Below, piece after piece: positions 8,313-16,799 of a stretch of DNA of 64,000 nt (its first letter is position 1; each line of letters starts with the position of its first letter). The translations under genes and the position numbers were made by a program. The DNA comes from RPQJ01 sp963726665 (GTDB lineage Bacteria; Pseudomonadota; Gammaproteobacteria; Steroidobacterales; Steroidobacteraceae): the NCBI GenBank assembly GCA_963726665.1, contig CAVSDW010000022.1, positions 1-64,000 of the forward strand, written 5' to 3'. The notes below the pieces were generated by a model, which saw only the letters and a list, made by a program, of their open reading frames with translations, had not been told where the DNA came from and did no database searches.

Positions 8313-8874
8313 TACGAACACGGCCGCCGGCGCCGCCCCGCGCAAGCTCCGCATTGCGACCACCTCGCTCGCAGGCTGCTTCGGCTGCCACATGTCCCTG
8401 CTCGACATCGACGAGCGGCTCTTCACGCTGCTCGAACACGTCGAGTTCGACCGCTCGCCGCTGACCGACACCAAGCATTGCGGTCCCTGCGACATCGGAA
8501 TCGTCGAGGGCGGACTCTGCAACGCCGAGAACGTACTCGTGCTGCGCGAGTTTCGCGCCAACTGCAAGGTGCTGGTGGCGATGGGCGCCTGTGCGGTCAC
8601 CGGCGGGCTGCCTGCGCAACGCAATCACCTCGACCTCGGGCAGTGCCTGCAGGAGGTCTACGTGACCGATCCCGGCGTAGGGCTGGGTCGCGTGCCGAGC
8701 GATCCCGAGTTGCCACTGCCGCTGGACAAGGTGCATCCCCTGCACGAAGTCGTGCGCGTGGACTACTACATTCCGGGCTGCCCGCCCTCCGCCGATGCGA
8801 TCTGGAAATTCCTCACCGACCTGATCGACGGCCGCACGCCGAAACTCGGCCACGGCCTGATCAGCTACGACTGA
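8305..8874 (+). CDS. hoxY: NAD-reducing hydrogenase small subunit HoxY
   Basis: The product is 189 residues. The start at ATG 8305 was chosen because a clean GGAGG lies at 8295-8299; the longer in-frame start at 8257 would lie deep inside hoxU. The proximal [4Fe-4S] ligands sit in AGCFGCHMS, GACAVTGG and IPGCPPSAD, as expected for a group 3 small subunit lacking the medial and distal clusters of membrane enzymes. No Tat signal is present, so the enzyme is cytoplasmic. It pairs with HoxH. Confidence 0.93.
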   Translation: MPDTNTAAGAAPRKLRIATTSLAGCFGCHMSLLDIDERLFTLLEHVEFDRSPLTDTKHCGPCDIGIVEGGLCNAENVLVLREFRANCKVLVAMGACAVTGGLPAQRNHLDLGQCLQEVYVTDPGVGLGRVPSDPELPLPLDKVHPLHEVVRVDYYIPGCPPSADAIWKFLTDLIDGRTPKLGHGLISYD

Positions 8875-8892
8875 CCCGGGCACACGACCGCC

Positions 8893-10359
8893 ATGAACAC
8901 TGCCGCACTCGAGACCGCGAAGAACACGGAAGGCCTGCGCCGCGTGGTCATCGAACCGCTGTCGCGGGTCGAGGGACACGGCAAGGTGACGCTCCTCATG
9001 GACGAGGACGGGCACGTGCAGCAGGCGCGGCTGCACATCGTCGAGTTCCGTGCCTTCGAAAAGTTCATCCAGGGCAGGCCGTACTGGGAAGTGCCGGTCA
9101 TGGTGCAGCGACTGTGCGGGATCTGCCCGGTGAGTCATCACCTCGCGGCGTCGAAGGCGCTGGACCAGGTCGTGGGTGCGACGCAGCTCACGCCCACCGC
9201 CGAGAAGATCCGGCGGCTCATGCACTACGGCCAGATCCTGCAGTCGCACGCGCTGCACTTCTTCCACCTCTCGTCGCCGGACCTGCTGTTCGGATTCGAC
9301 TCGGACGTCGCGCGGCGGAACATCGTGGGCGTGGCGGCGGCGTACCCGGACGTGGCGCGCCAGGGCGTACTGCTGCGCAAGTACGGGCAGGAAGTCATCC
9401 GTCACACGGCGGGCAAGCGCATCCACGGCACGGGATCGGTGCCGGGCGGCGTGAACAAGAGCCTGACCGTCGCCGAGCGCGACGAACTGCTGCGCGACAT
9501 CTACCAGATCGTGGGCTGGAGCCGCGACGCGGTGCGGCTGGTTCGGCAGCTCTTCGAGGCCAGCCTCGAGGAGTACCGCGCCTTCGGCACCTTCCGCGCC
9601 CACACGCTCAGCCTGGTGCGCGCGGACGGCGCGCTCGATCTCTATCACGGAGGCCTGCGCGCGCGGGACGCCGACAACCGCCGCATCTTCGACCACGTGG
9701 ACTACACGCGTTACTGGGACCAGATCTCCGAGGAAGTGAAGGACTGGTCGTACATGAAGTTCCCGTTCCTGCGCTCGCTCGGGCCCGAGGACGGCTGGTA
9801 CCGCGTGGGCCCGCTCACGCGTGTCACGCGCTGCGACTTCATACCGACGCCGCTCGCCGACCGCGAGCGACGCGAGTTCATGGCGTTCGACGAAGGGCGA
9901 GCGGCGCTGGCGACGCTCGGCTTCCACTGGGCGCGCATGATCGAGATGCTGCACGCGGCGGAGTCGATCAAGGACCTGCTGCACGACGACGACGTGCTCG
10001 GCCGCGACCTCATGGCGGGGGGCGAGCGGCAGTCGCGCGGCGTGGGAGTCATCGAGGCGCCGCGCGGGACGCTCATCCACCACTACCGCGTGGACGAGAA
10101 CGACCAGGTGGCGCGTGCCAACCTGATCGTCTCGACCACCCACAACAACCAGGCGATGAACAACGCGATCCGCGAGGTGGCCCGAAAATACCTCGACGGC
10201 CGAACGCTCACCGAGGGGCTGCTGAACCACATCGAGGTCGCGGTGCGCGCCTTCGACCCGTGTCTCTCCTGCGCAACGCACGCCATGGGAAAGATGCCGC
10301 TCTCGGTGCAGCTGGTGCAGGCCGACGGTGCGGTCGTCGACACGCTGGTTCGCGGATGA
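8893..10359 (+). CDS. hoxH: NAD-reducing [NiFe] hydrogenase large subunit HoxH
   Basis: The product is 488 residues. The four Ni-binding cysteines are in RLCGICPVSHH (Cys75, Cys78) and DPCLSCATH (Cys457, Cys460). The precursor carries a 25-residue tail after His463, the standard site of maturation cleavage. The enzyme oxidises or evolves H2 reversibly with NAD through HoxYUF (group 3d). Its stop overlaps the hoxW start (ATGA), so the matching endopeptidase is made in step. No hyp maturation genes are seen nearby. Confidence 0.95.
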   Translation: MNTAALETAKNTEGLRRVVIEPLSRVEGHGKVTLLMDEDGHVQQARLHIVEFRAFEKFIQGRPYWEVPVMVQRLCGICPVSHHLAASKALDQVVGATQLTPTAEKIRRLMHYGQILQSHALHFFHLSSPDLLFGFDSDVARRNIVGVAAAYPDVARQGVLLRKYGQEVIRHTAGKRIHGTGSVPGGVNKSLTVAERDELLRDIYQIVGWSRDAVRLVRQLFEASLEEYRAFGTFRAHTLSLVRADGALDLYHGGLRARDADNRRIFDHVDYTRYWDQISEEVKDWSYMKFPFLRSLGPEDGWYRVGPLTRVTRCDFIPTPLADRERREFMAFDEGRAALATLGFHWARMIEMLHAAESIKDLLHDDDVLGRDLMAGGERQSRGVGVIEAPRGTLIHHYRVDENDQVARANLIVSTTHNNQAMNNAIREVARKYLDGRTLTEGLLNHIEVAVRAFDPCLSCATHAMGKMPLSVQLVQADGAVVDTLVRG

Positions 10360-10826
10360 GCGGGCGCCGCGCACCGGTGCTGGTGCTGGCGGTCGGCAAC
10401 CCCAGCCGCGGCGACGATGCGCTGGGACCGATGCTCGCAGCGATGGTCGAGACGGCAGGGCTGCCCGGCGTAGAAGTCGTCACCGAGTTCCAGCTGCAGG
10501 TCGAGAACTCGCTGGATATCGAGGGACGCGAAAGGGTGATCTTCATCGACGCCGGGGTCGGCACACACGCTCCTTTCGAGGTTCGTGAAGCCACGCCTGC
10601 CGCCGACTTCCTGCACACCTCCCACGCGCTGTCGCCGGAAGCCGTGCTTGCCACTTACCTGCGAATCAAGGGCGAGGCGCCACCGCCGGCCACGATCCTC
10701 TGCGTGCGAGGGGAATCGTTCCAGCTGGGGGAAGGACTGAGCCGCGACGCCGCGGCACACCTCCAGGCGGCCTGGCCGAAGTTGGCCAGTCTCTGCGCGG
10801 CCGGAGTCGCCGAGACACACGCCTGA
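10356..10826 (+). CDS. hoxW: Hydrogenase maturation endopeptidase HoxW
   Basis: The product is 156 residues of the HybD/HoxW family. It has the N-terminal GNPSRGDDALGP motif, whose acidic residue helps sense nickel, and the IDAG segment near residue 66. A conserved His lies in FLHTSHALSP. The enzyme removes the C-terminal peptide of HoxH after Ni insertion. It overlaps hoxH by four bases and is the last hox gene here; a hairpin follows 14 bases after its stop. Confidence 0.92.
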   Translation: MSGRRAPVLVLAVGNPSRGDDALGPMLAAMVETAGLPGVEVVTEFQLQVENSLDIEGRERVIFIDAGVGTHAPFEVREATPAADFLHTSHALSPEAVLATYLRIKGEAPPPATILCVRGESFQLGEGLSRDAAAHLQAAWPKLASLCAAGVAETHA

Positions 10827-10840
10827 TTCGCCATAGTCAC

Positions 10841-10870
10841 TGCGATCCCGAGTGCGCCAGCCGGATCGCA
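10841..10870. terminator. Hairpin after hoxW
   Basis: TGCGATCC (10841-10848) and GGATCGCA (10863-10870) form a perfect 8-bp stem with a 14-base loop, 14 bases past the hoxW stop. It probably marks the end of the hox transcript. There is no clear T-run, so Rho or another factor may be involved. Confidence 0.45.
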
Positions 10871-11014
10871 ACTGGACGACTCTTGAGTGCCGTCCTTCCT
10901 GTTCCTGTGATCGACTGCACGATTATTCGCACTGCAGCCGCCGTATTGTTGCGCTGCAGCAGCACGACGCCCATCCTGTTCGTCGCGCCGACAAGGCACG
11001 AACGGAGAATTGTC

Positions 11015-11092
11015 ATGGGCGTGATCGCAATCGTGATGCTGAGTTCCATCGCGCTCTACCTGCTCCAGCAGATCGGCGACCTCGAATCCTGA
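11015..11092 (+). CDS. Possible 25-residue membrane microprotein
   Basis: A short frame MGVIAIVMLSSIALYLLQQ... with ATG 11015 follows GGAG at 11004-11007 at good spacing. Nearly all of it is one hydrophobic helix ending in an acidic tail, as in small single-pass membrane proteins. It lies in the 334-base stretch between hoxW and the aldo/keto reductase gene, which otherwise holds only the hairpin at 10841. No family is recognised and a chance frame is possible. Confidence 0.3.
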   Translation: MGVIAIVMLSSIALYLLQQIGDLES

Positions 11093-11160
11093 CCGCAGCA
11101 ACCGCGGGGCGGGGCGCATGCATCAGGGCAATCGCGCCCGGCGTGATGCACTCGACCGGC

Positions 11161-12195
11161 TCAGCCGCGCTCGGGCACCTTCGCCCGGTACCCCCCCTGA
11201 AGCGCCATCATCCAGCCCGGATACTCCGCCGGCAGCTGGCTCACCTTGTCCAGAGTCGCAAGGTCCTCGGCAGATAACGCCAGCTTCGTCGCGGCGATGT
11301 TGTCCGTGAGTTGCGCGATGGTCTTCGCGCCGATGATCACCGACGAGACGGCGGGCTGCGCCAGCAGCCACGCGAGCGCCACCTGCGCGACCGACACGCT
11401 GTGCCGCGCGGCGATGGGGCGCATCGCATCCACGCAGTCGAACGCGCGCGGCTTGTCCACCGGCGGGAAGTCGAAGCTGTCGCGACGGCTGCCGCCCGGT
11501 CCCTTGCCCTCGCGGTCGAACTTGCCGGTGAGCAGGCCGCCGGCCAGCGGGCTCCACACCATGAGGCCGAGCTGCTGGTCGCGGATCAAGGGCAGCAGCT
11601 CACGCTCGAGGTCGCGTCCCGCCAGGGTGTAGTACGCCTGTACGCTCGCGAACGGTGCCCAGCCTCGTCGATCGGAAATCGCCAGCGCCTTCATCACCTG
11701 CCAGGCCGCAAGGTTGCAGAGGCCCACGTAACGCACCTTGCCGCTTCGCACCATGTCGTTCAGCGTGGAGAGCGTGTCCTCGAGCGGCGTCAGCGGATCG
11801 AAGCCGTGCAGCTGATAGAGGTCGACGTGATCGAGCTGCAGCCGCTCGAGGCTCGCGTCCAGCGAGTTCATGAGGTGGTAGCGCGACTGGCCGCGGCCGT
11901 TCGGCGACTCGTCCATGCTGCCGGTGGCCTTGGTCGCGACCACGATCTGGTCCCGCGGCAGGCGCAGGTCCTTGAACGCCTGGCCGACCAGCGCTTCCGC
12001 CTGCCCGATCGAGTAGACGTTGGCGGTGTCGAAGAAATTGATCCCCTGCTCGTACGCCTGGCCGACCAGGGTGTTGACGGGTTCCTGGCCGAGCCCGCCC
12101 ATCACCTTCCAGAAGCCTTCGCTGCCGAAGGTCATGGTGCCGAGGCACATTTCGGAGACGTAGAGGCCTGTCCGGCCCAGCAGTCGATATTTCAT
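11161..12195 (-). CDS. Aldo/keto reductase
   Basis: The product is 344 residues with an (alpha/beta)8-barrel reductase pattern. The catalytic tetrad is visible: Asp56 in FFDTANVY, Tyr61, Lys89 in ATKATG and His130 in YQLHGFD. The C-terminal IIGAKTIAQLTDN segment binds NADPH in the family. These enzymes reduce aldehydes and ketones; the physiological substrate is not evident. ATG 12195 is a clear start. The gene is transcribed alone, opposite to both flanking gene groups. Confidence 0.92.
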   Translation of the reverse strand: MKYRLLGRTGLYVSEMCLGTMTFGSEGFWKVMGGLGQEPVNTLVGQAYEQGINFFDTANVYSIGQAEALVGQAFKDLRLPRDQIVVATKATGSMDESPNGRGQSRYHLMNSLDASLERLQLDHVDLYQLHGFDPLTPLEDTLSTLNDMVRSGKVRYVGLCNLAAWQVMKALAISDRRGWAPFASVQAYYTLAGRDLERELLPLIRDQQLGLMVWSPLAGGLLTGKFDREGKGPGGSRRDSFDFPPVDKPRAFDCVDAMRPIAARHSVSVAQVALAWLLAQPAVSSVIIGAKTIAQLTDNIAATKLALSAEDLATLDKVSQLPAEYPGWMMALQGGYRAKVPERG

Positions 12196-12428
12196 TGCGC
12201 ATCCTCTCGTGGGGTTCGCCCGTTGGGCGGTGATCGGTGGCGTTCGGCTCGCCTGCCTGCCGATTGAAGCACGATTCTCCCCGCGGCGAGCGGGTCGGGG
12301 CCGCTCCGCTCAGCCTGCGGCCCTGTCCAGCCGGTCCAGTACATGGCTATCGTGCATTGCGGCACGATTTACGGGGAGCCTTTAAAGATTAAATAGCTTG
12401 TTAATCATGAAGTTGGGAGCGCCATGAA

Positions 12429-12454
12429 AGATTGTTATTGCGATGCAACAATCT
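12429..12454. promoter_or_regulatory. 26-bp palindrome in an AT-rich intergenic patch
   Basis: AGATTGTT (12429-12436) and AACAATCT (12447-12454) are perfect inverted arms around ATTGCGATGC, whose core TTGCGATGCAA is itself dyadic. This is the strongest signal in the 317-base gap 12196-12512, which also contains an unusually AT-rich run at about 12378-12412 suited to promoters. It may be an operator for the small membrane gene and the START-like gene that follow. Confidence 0.45.
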
Positions 12455-12512
12455 CTGTGTAGCATGAAACACGTCGAAAACCCCGGGTCGTAAACGGCCC
12501 ATGGAGCCCGGA

Positions 12513-12866
12513 ATGGAACGCGAGTGGTTTGCTACCGTCCGCCTGATGCAGGCCGAGATCGGTGTCGTGGTCGCGGTGGCGCTCATGGCTCTCCTCGCCA
12601 TCACGGCGCGTCTTGCCCGTGATCCGTCTGAGCCGGCCGTCCGATGGTTCCTGGACCGTGCCCGGATCGCCGGGCCGGTGGCCCAGGACCCGGTCCAGCC
12701 GGCGGTTCAGGCCGCGGCCGTGGAGCCGGAGTCTGGGACGGAACACCAGCCCGCCACGCCCGAGTGGCTGGATCGCCTGCTGGGCCGCCAGCCACAGCAG
12801 GTGGCGCGGGCTGCCGGTGACCCGCAGGACCAGCAGGGCCCCCGGTCCGGCCGACGCGTTGCCTGA
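12513..12866 (+). CDS. Small single-pass membrane protein, unknown
   Basis: The product is 117 residues. Residues about 9-29 (AEIGVVVAVALMALLAITAR) form one membrane helix, followed by a Pro/Ala/Gln-rich hydrophilic tail. ATG 12513 is preferred over ATG 12501 because GGAG lies eight bases before it. The stop is directly abutted by the GTG of the next gene, which suggests translational coupling. No family is recognised. The GC-rich tail could be non-coding in origin, so this is moderately supported. Confidence 0.45.
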   Translation: MEREWFATVRLMQAEIGVVVAVALMALLAITARLARDPSEPAVRWFLDRARIAGPVAQDPVQPAVQAAAVEPESGTEHQPATPEWLDRLLGRQPQQVARAAGDPQDQQGPRSGRRVA

Positions 12867-13784
12867 GTGAGGCAGCGCTCCACGACCGAAGCACGGCTGG
12901 GAGCGCTGCCGCTCGCGCTGCTCCTCCTGGCATGGCTGTGCGTGCCGTCGGGCGCGGCCGCAGCGGACCGAAGCCCGGACGCGGGAGCGACACTTCTGGC
13001 TCGATATGCAGCGCTGCACGAGCGGCTGGACCACAGTCCGTTCTCCCAGCCAATCTACGTCGAATCCTTCGAGGACCCGGGCGCCTCGCGCGGCGACGTG
13101 TACGCCGTCGTCGACTACCCGATCACCGCGGTCAGTGACGCATTGGCGAGCCCGGCGCACTGGTGCGACGTACTGATCCTGCATCTCAACGTGAAGTACT
13201 GCCGCCCGGTCTCCCGCGACGGGCGGACCCTGCTGTCGGTGGCGATCGGCCGAAAGCACGATCAACCGCTTTTCAGTACCGCTCGAGTCGAATTCGACTA
13301 CAGCGTCGCGGCGTCGCGACCGGGCCACCTCGTCGTCGAACTCAAAGCCCCTCAGGGGCCGCTCGGGACCGGGGATTACCGCATCAGCTTCGAGGCCGTG
13401 GGCGTGGAGACGAAGCGTTCGTTCGTGCACCTCCAGTACTCCTACACCCACGACGCCGCGGCCCGCGCTGCGATGCAGATGTACCTTGCGACCACGGGCC
13501 GCGGAAAGGTGGGCTTCACGCTGGTGGATGGTACGGCCGGCGCGCCGCCCGGACTGGTGGACGGTGTTCGCGGTGCGAGCGAGCGCAATGCCATGCGCTA
13601 CTACCTTGCGATCGACGCATACCTGGGGACCCTGCCGGCGCCGGCCTCCGAGCGCTTCGAACGGAGCATCGAGCGATGGTTTGCCTCCACCGAGCGCTAC
13701 CCCCGACAGCTCCACGAGATCGACCGCGACGACTACCTCGAGATGAAGCGCGGCGAGTACCAGCGCCAGCGGACGATCCAGTGA
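12867..13784 (+). CDS. Exported START/SRPBCC-like protein, unknown
   Basis: The product is 305 residues starting at GTG 12867. A signal peptide is evident (basic start, LPLALLLLAWLCV core, Ala-rich cleavage site near 33). The following region (GDVYAVVDYPITAVSDALASPAHWCDVLI) looks like the first strands of a START/SRPBCC lipid-binding fold, so a periplasmic lipid-binding role is possible but inferred. Two cysteines in the mature part (HWCDV and KYCRP) could pair. The next gene downstream is a fatty-acid desaturase, a loosely consistent lipid context. Confidence 0.7.
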   Translation: MRQRSTTEARLGALPLALLLLAWLCVPSGAAAADRSPDAGATLLARYAALHERLDHSPFSQPIYVESFEDPGASRGDVYAVVDYPITAVSDALASPAHWCDVLILHLNVKYCRPVSRDGRTLLSVAIGRKHDQPLFSTARVEFDYSVAASRPGHLVVELKAPQGPLGTGDYRISFEAVGVETKRSFVHLQYSYTHDAAARAAMQMYLATTGRGKVGFTLVDGTAGAPPGLVDGVRGASERNAMRYYLAIDAYLGTLPAPASERFERSIERWFASTERYPRQLHEIDRDDYLEMKRGEYQRQRTIQ

Positions 13785-13813
13785 GCGATCGCAGCCGGCC
13801 GCCTCGCCAGACG

Positions 13814-13836
13814 CATTGAAACCTTACGATTCAATG
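13814..13836. promoter_or_regulatory. Inverted repeat upstream of the desaturase gene
   Basis: CATTGAA (13814-13820) and TTCAATG (13830-13836) form a perfect 7-bp dyad with a nine-base spacer, about 85 bases before the desaturase start. It could bind a fatty-acid-responsive regulator or act as a terminator for the gene before it. It does not match known DesT or FabR sites. Confidence 0.35.
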
Positions 13837-13919
13837 ACTTGCGGCAGCCAAGCGGTCACAGGCGCCGCGGAGTAGACTGTTGAAACTTTTTTGCCTTGCC
13901 TCGCGCTGGTAACCCCCTG

Positions 13920-15077
13920 ATGCAAAACGAATCTCTGGCCCGTGAAGAACACGCGCCGATCAACTGGCTCACGATGATCCTGTTCACGCTGACGCCGATC
14001 GCGGCGCTGGTGTTCGTGCCCTGGTACGGCATCACGCACGGCTACAGCTGGGCGGCCGTGATCCTGTTCGTCCTGCTGCAGTGGGCGGGTGGTCTTGCGA
14101 TCACGGCGGGCTATCACCGCCTCTGGTCCCACCGCACCTACAACGCGCACTGGACCGTGCGGCTCTTCTTCATGGTGTTCGGCGCGATGTCGCTGCAGAA
14201 CAGCATCCTCATCTGGTCCTCGCAGCACCGCACCCACCATCGGTTCGTGGACGACGTGGGCAAGGACCCGTACAGCGCGAAGCGCGGTTTCTGGTTCTCG
14301 CACATGGGCTGGATCCTCCGGGACTACCCGAGCGGCAAGAACGACTTCTCCAACGCTCGCGACCTCGAGCGCGACCCGATGGTGATGTTCCAGCACCGCT
14401 ACTACGTGCCGCTCACGCTCTTCATGAACATCGCCTTCCCGATGCTGCTCGGCTGGGCCGTGGGCGACGTGTGGGGCGTGTTCCTGCTCGCAGGGCTGCT
14501 GCGGCTCGTGATCAACCATCACTGCACGTGGTTCATCAACTCGCTGGCCCACATGTGGGGCTCGCAGCCGTACACCGACGAGAACACGGCGCGTGACAAC
14601 GGCATGCTCGCGTTCCTGACGTTCGGCGAGGGTTATCACAACTTCCACCACATCTTCCAGAACGACTACCGCAACGGCATTCGCTGGTGGCAGTGGGACC
14701 CGACCAAGTGGCTGATCAACGCCATGTCGGCGATGGGCCTGGCCGACAACCTGAAGACCGTGCCGGATCTCTGGATCCAGCGTGCCCAGCTCGCCATGCA
14801 GTTCAAGCGCGTGGAGGCGGCACTCGAGAAGCGCCGCGCGCGCGGCACCGACGAGCAGATCGAGCGGCTCAAGGCGCGCGTCGCCGAAGAGTACGCGGCG
14901 TTCCGCAAGGCGCTCGAAGAGTGGTCCAGCCTGCGCGACCAGTGGGTCACCGACCGCAAGCAGCGACTGCTGCAGCGCTGGGAGGAGACGAGCTTCCGGT
15001 CACGCATGCGCGAGATCGAGCACGGCCTGCGCACGCAACGCCGCCGGCTGCAGGTGATGTCGAAGGCTTACGCCTAG
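13920..15077 (+). CDS. Acyl-CoA (delta-9 type) fatty-acid desaturase
   Basis: The product is 385 residues. It is an integral membrane di-iron desaturase with three histidine boxes: HRLWSH, HRTHH and HNFHH (the last in GEGYHNFHHIF). Membrane segments lie near residues 15-60 and 155-185. It introduces a cis double bond in saturated acyl chains. The last 110 residues are a charged, Arg/Glu-rich predicted coiled coil, beyond the core enzyme but seen in relatives. ATG 13920 replaces a longer non-ATG start. Confidence 0.93.
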   Translation: MQNESLAREEHAPINWLTMILFTLTPIAALVFVPWYGITHGYSWAAVILFVLLQWAGGLAITAGYHRLWSHRTYNAHWTVRLFFMVFGAMSLQNSILIWSSQHRTHHRFVDDVGKDPYSAKRGFWFSHMGWILRDYPSGKNDFSNARDLERDPMVMFQHRYYVPLTLFMNIAFPMLLGWAVGDVWGVFLLAGLLRLVINHHCTWFINSLAHMWGSQPYTDENTARDNGMLAFLTFGEGYHNFHHIFQNDYRNGIRWWQWDPTKWLINAMSAMGLADNLKTVPDLWIQRAQLAMQFKRVEAALEKRRARGTDEQIERLKARVAEEYAAFRKALEEWSSLRDQWVTDRKQRLLQRWEETSFRSRMREIEHGLRTQRRRLQVMSKAYA

Positions 15078-15095
15078 CCAAAGGAGAATTCCGTG

Positions 15096-15132
15096 TTACG
15101 GTTCGGTAACTGGGCGAGTTGCCGAACCGTAA
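15096..15132. terminator. 11-bp stem between convergent genes
   Basis: TTACGGTTCGG (15096-15106) pairs perfectly with CCGAACCGTAA (15122-15132) across a 15-base loop between the desaturase gene and yajQ. The position suggests a bidirectional terminator. No T-tract is present on either strand. Confidence 0.5.
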
Positions 15133-15144
15133 TACCGGCACCTT

Positions 15145-15627
15145 CTAGTCCCTGAAGTTGGTGAACTGCAGCGGCAGTTCGAAGCCGCCCTTTTTCACCA
15201 GCGCCATCGCCGACTGCAGGTCGTCGCGACTCTTGCCGGTGACGCGCACCTGCTTGTCCTGGATGCCGGCCTGGACCTTCAGCTTCGAGTCCTTGATCAG
15301 CCGCTGGATCTTCTTACCCAGCTCGACGTCCACGCCCTGGCGCAGCGTCACGACCTGGCGCGCGGTCTGCCCGGTCGTCACCGGCTCGTCGATCTTGAGG
15401 CACGCGACGTCGATGCCACGCTTCGAGAGCTTCAGCTTCAGGATCTCGAGCATCTGCTTCAACTGGAAGTCGGCCTGCGCAGACAGCGTGAGCACGGCCT
15501 CTTTCTGCTCGAACTTCGCGCCCGTGCCCTTGAAGTCGAAACGCTGGTCCACCTCGCGGCTCGCCTGGTCCACGGCGTTGGTGACTTCGTGCAGGTTGAA
15601 TTCCGAGACGATGTCGAATGACGGCAT
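15145..15627 (-). CDS. yajQ: YajQ-family nucleotide-binding protein
   Basis: The product is 160 residues, the usual length. The N-terminus MPSFDIVSEFNLHEVTNAV and the RFDFKGT segment are hallmarks of the YajQ/DUF520 family, small cytoplasmic proteins that bind cyclic di-GMP in some species and act with transcription factors. It sits first in a minus-strand run with no obvious functional partner. Confidence 0.95.
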   Translation of the reverse strand: MPSFDIVSEFNLHEVTNAVDQASREVDQRFDFKGTGAKFEQKEAVLTLSAQADFQLKQMLEILKLKLSKRGIDVACLKIDEPVTTGQTARQVVTLRQGVDVELGKKIQRLIKDSKLKVQAGIQDKQVRVTGKSRDDLQSAMALVKKGGFELPLQFTNFRD

Positions 15628-15633
15628 TTCAGC

Positions 15634-16374
15634 TCACAGTGTGGCTTCGGGGTTGCGGGTCGCGGTGTAGCGCGCATGACCAGTCGCGGTGCTCCAGCAC
15701 TCGCCCACGAGCTGGCCACGCTCGTCCAGCTTGCCTTTGTACAGCACGGCCTGCCGGCCGTCGAAGAGCGAGAGCTCGAGTTCCTCGTCGTTCGCGTCGC
15801 CGGCGAGGGTGCGCTGCTCCCAGCCGGCCGTGCGCACGATGCCCGTGACTGCGTGGAACGACTGCGTGAGTTCGGCGAGCCCTGGAACCTTCCTGCCCGA
15901 GTCGTCGGTGAACGCGACGGCCCAGCGCCCCGTGAAGTCCGCGTTGTCGTTGCGAGGTTCCTCGATGAACCGCCAGCCCTGTCCGCGCGTCGCCGAGAAG
16001 GGCAGCACCTTTCTGCTGCCGCCGGTCCCGGAGAGCGTGACCTCGCCTTCGAGTTCTTCGCCGGCGATCCGTGCATCGAGCAGGTTGCCGGTGCCGGGAA
16101 ACTGAGCGGTGAGCCTGCCCTGCGCGGCCTGTGCCGACGGCACGCGCGCGCGATCCTTGCCGTTCACGAGGTAGAGCGCGACGCCGCTCTTCTCGCGGAC
16201 CACCTCGAGGCCGAACGGCACTTCGCCGCCCGGCAGCTCGACCACCGCGCGATAAAGCCCCGGCTGCAGGTCGCGGCTCTTCGGCGCGCAGCCTGTGGAC
16301 AGGGCGAGCACCATGAGCAGCCCCGACGTCGCCAGGAGTCGCAGTGGTGGAGTGCTGCGCATACCCATGGTCAC
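15634..16374 (-). CDS. Putative lipoprotein, unknown
   Basis: The product is 246 residues with a signal peptide and lipobox LSTGC, so lipid attachment at that Cys is expected. The mature part is beta-rich with repeated short motifs (ELPGGEVPFGLEVV, LVNGKDRARVP, GRWAVAFTDDSGR), resembling the barrel-like domains found beside TlpA-type thioredoxins, though no thioredoxin CxxC is present. ATG 16374 or the ATG six bases later could start it. It is seven bases from yajQ, on the same strand. Confidence 0.7.
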   Translation of the reverse strand: MTMGMRSTPPLRLLATSGLLMVLALSTGCAPKSRDLQPGLYRAVVELPGGEVPFGLEVVREKSGVALYLVNGKDRARVPSAQAAQGRLTAQFPGTGNLLDARIAGEELEGEVTLSGTGGSRKVLPFSATRGQGWRFIEEPRNDNADFTGRWAVAFTDDSGRKVPGLAELTQSFHAVTGIVRTAGWEQRTLAGDANDEELELSLFDGRQAVLYKGKLDERGQLVGECWSTATGHARYTATRNPEATL

Positions 16375-16384
16375 CAGGCCGCGA

Positions 16385-16771
16385 CTAAAGGCCCAGCGCG
16401 TCCTTGATCTTGTCGACGAGATCCTCGCCGCCGTGATGCTCGACGTAGTCGATCACGATCGGGCCGAACTTCTTTGCGGTGTCGATGGGGATGCCGAGCT
16501 CGGTGAACGAGGCGGCCAGGCCCGCCCAGCGTCCGGGACTCTTCTTGCCGCCGAACAGCGAGCCGAGCCCGCCCGCGATCGAGCTCAGCGCGCTCGGCGG
16601 AGGCGCGTCCTTGAGGAGCTTGGCGGCTCCGGGGACGTCCGCGACGAATTCGTCGAAGTCCGCGGGCTCAAGGTGCTTCTGCGCCGTGCGCAGGAGTGCC
16701 ACGAGTCCGCCGCTCGCCTGCTCCTTATTGATGCCGAGTTCCTTCGTCAGCCGCTTGATCAGTACGTTCAT
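16385..16771 (-). CDS. DUF2780-family protein
   Basis: The product is 128 residues, matching the small DUF2780 (VcgC/VcgE-like) family. The N-terminus carries helices around LTKELGINKEQASGGL, a Gly/Ser-rich middle, and a C-terminal domain ending in DLVDKIKDALGL. No signal peptide is seen. The function is unknown. Confidence 0.8.
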   Translation of the reverse strand: MNVLIKRLTKELGINKEQASGGLVALLRTAQKHLEPADFDEFVADVPGAAKLLKDAPPPSALSSIAGGLGSLFGGKKSPGRWAGLAASFTELGIPIDTAKKFGPIVIDYVEHHGGEDLVDKIKDALGL

Positions 16772-16799
16772 GACTGGCTCCTCCCGCGCGGATTCTACG

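Noticed and set aside
5611..10374. Long minus-strand open frames opposite the hox genes
   Set aside because: They are antisense shadows of GC-rich codons; the plus strand carries clear hydrogenase motifs.
12435..13715. 426-codon minus-strand frame opposite the START-like gene
   Set aside because: The plus-strand product has a signal peptide and fold-like pattern; the minus frame has none.
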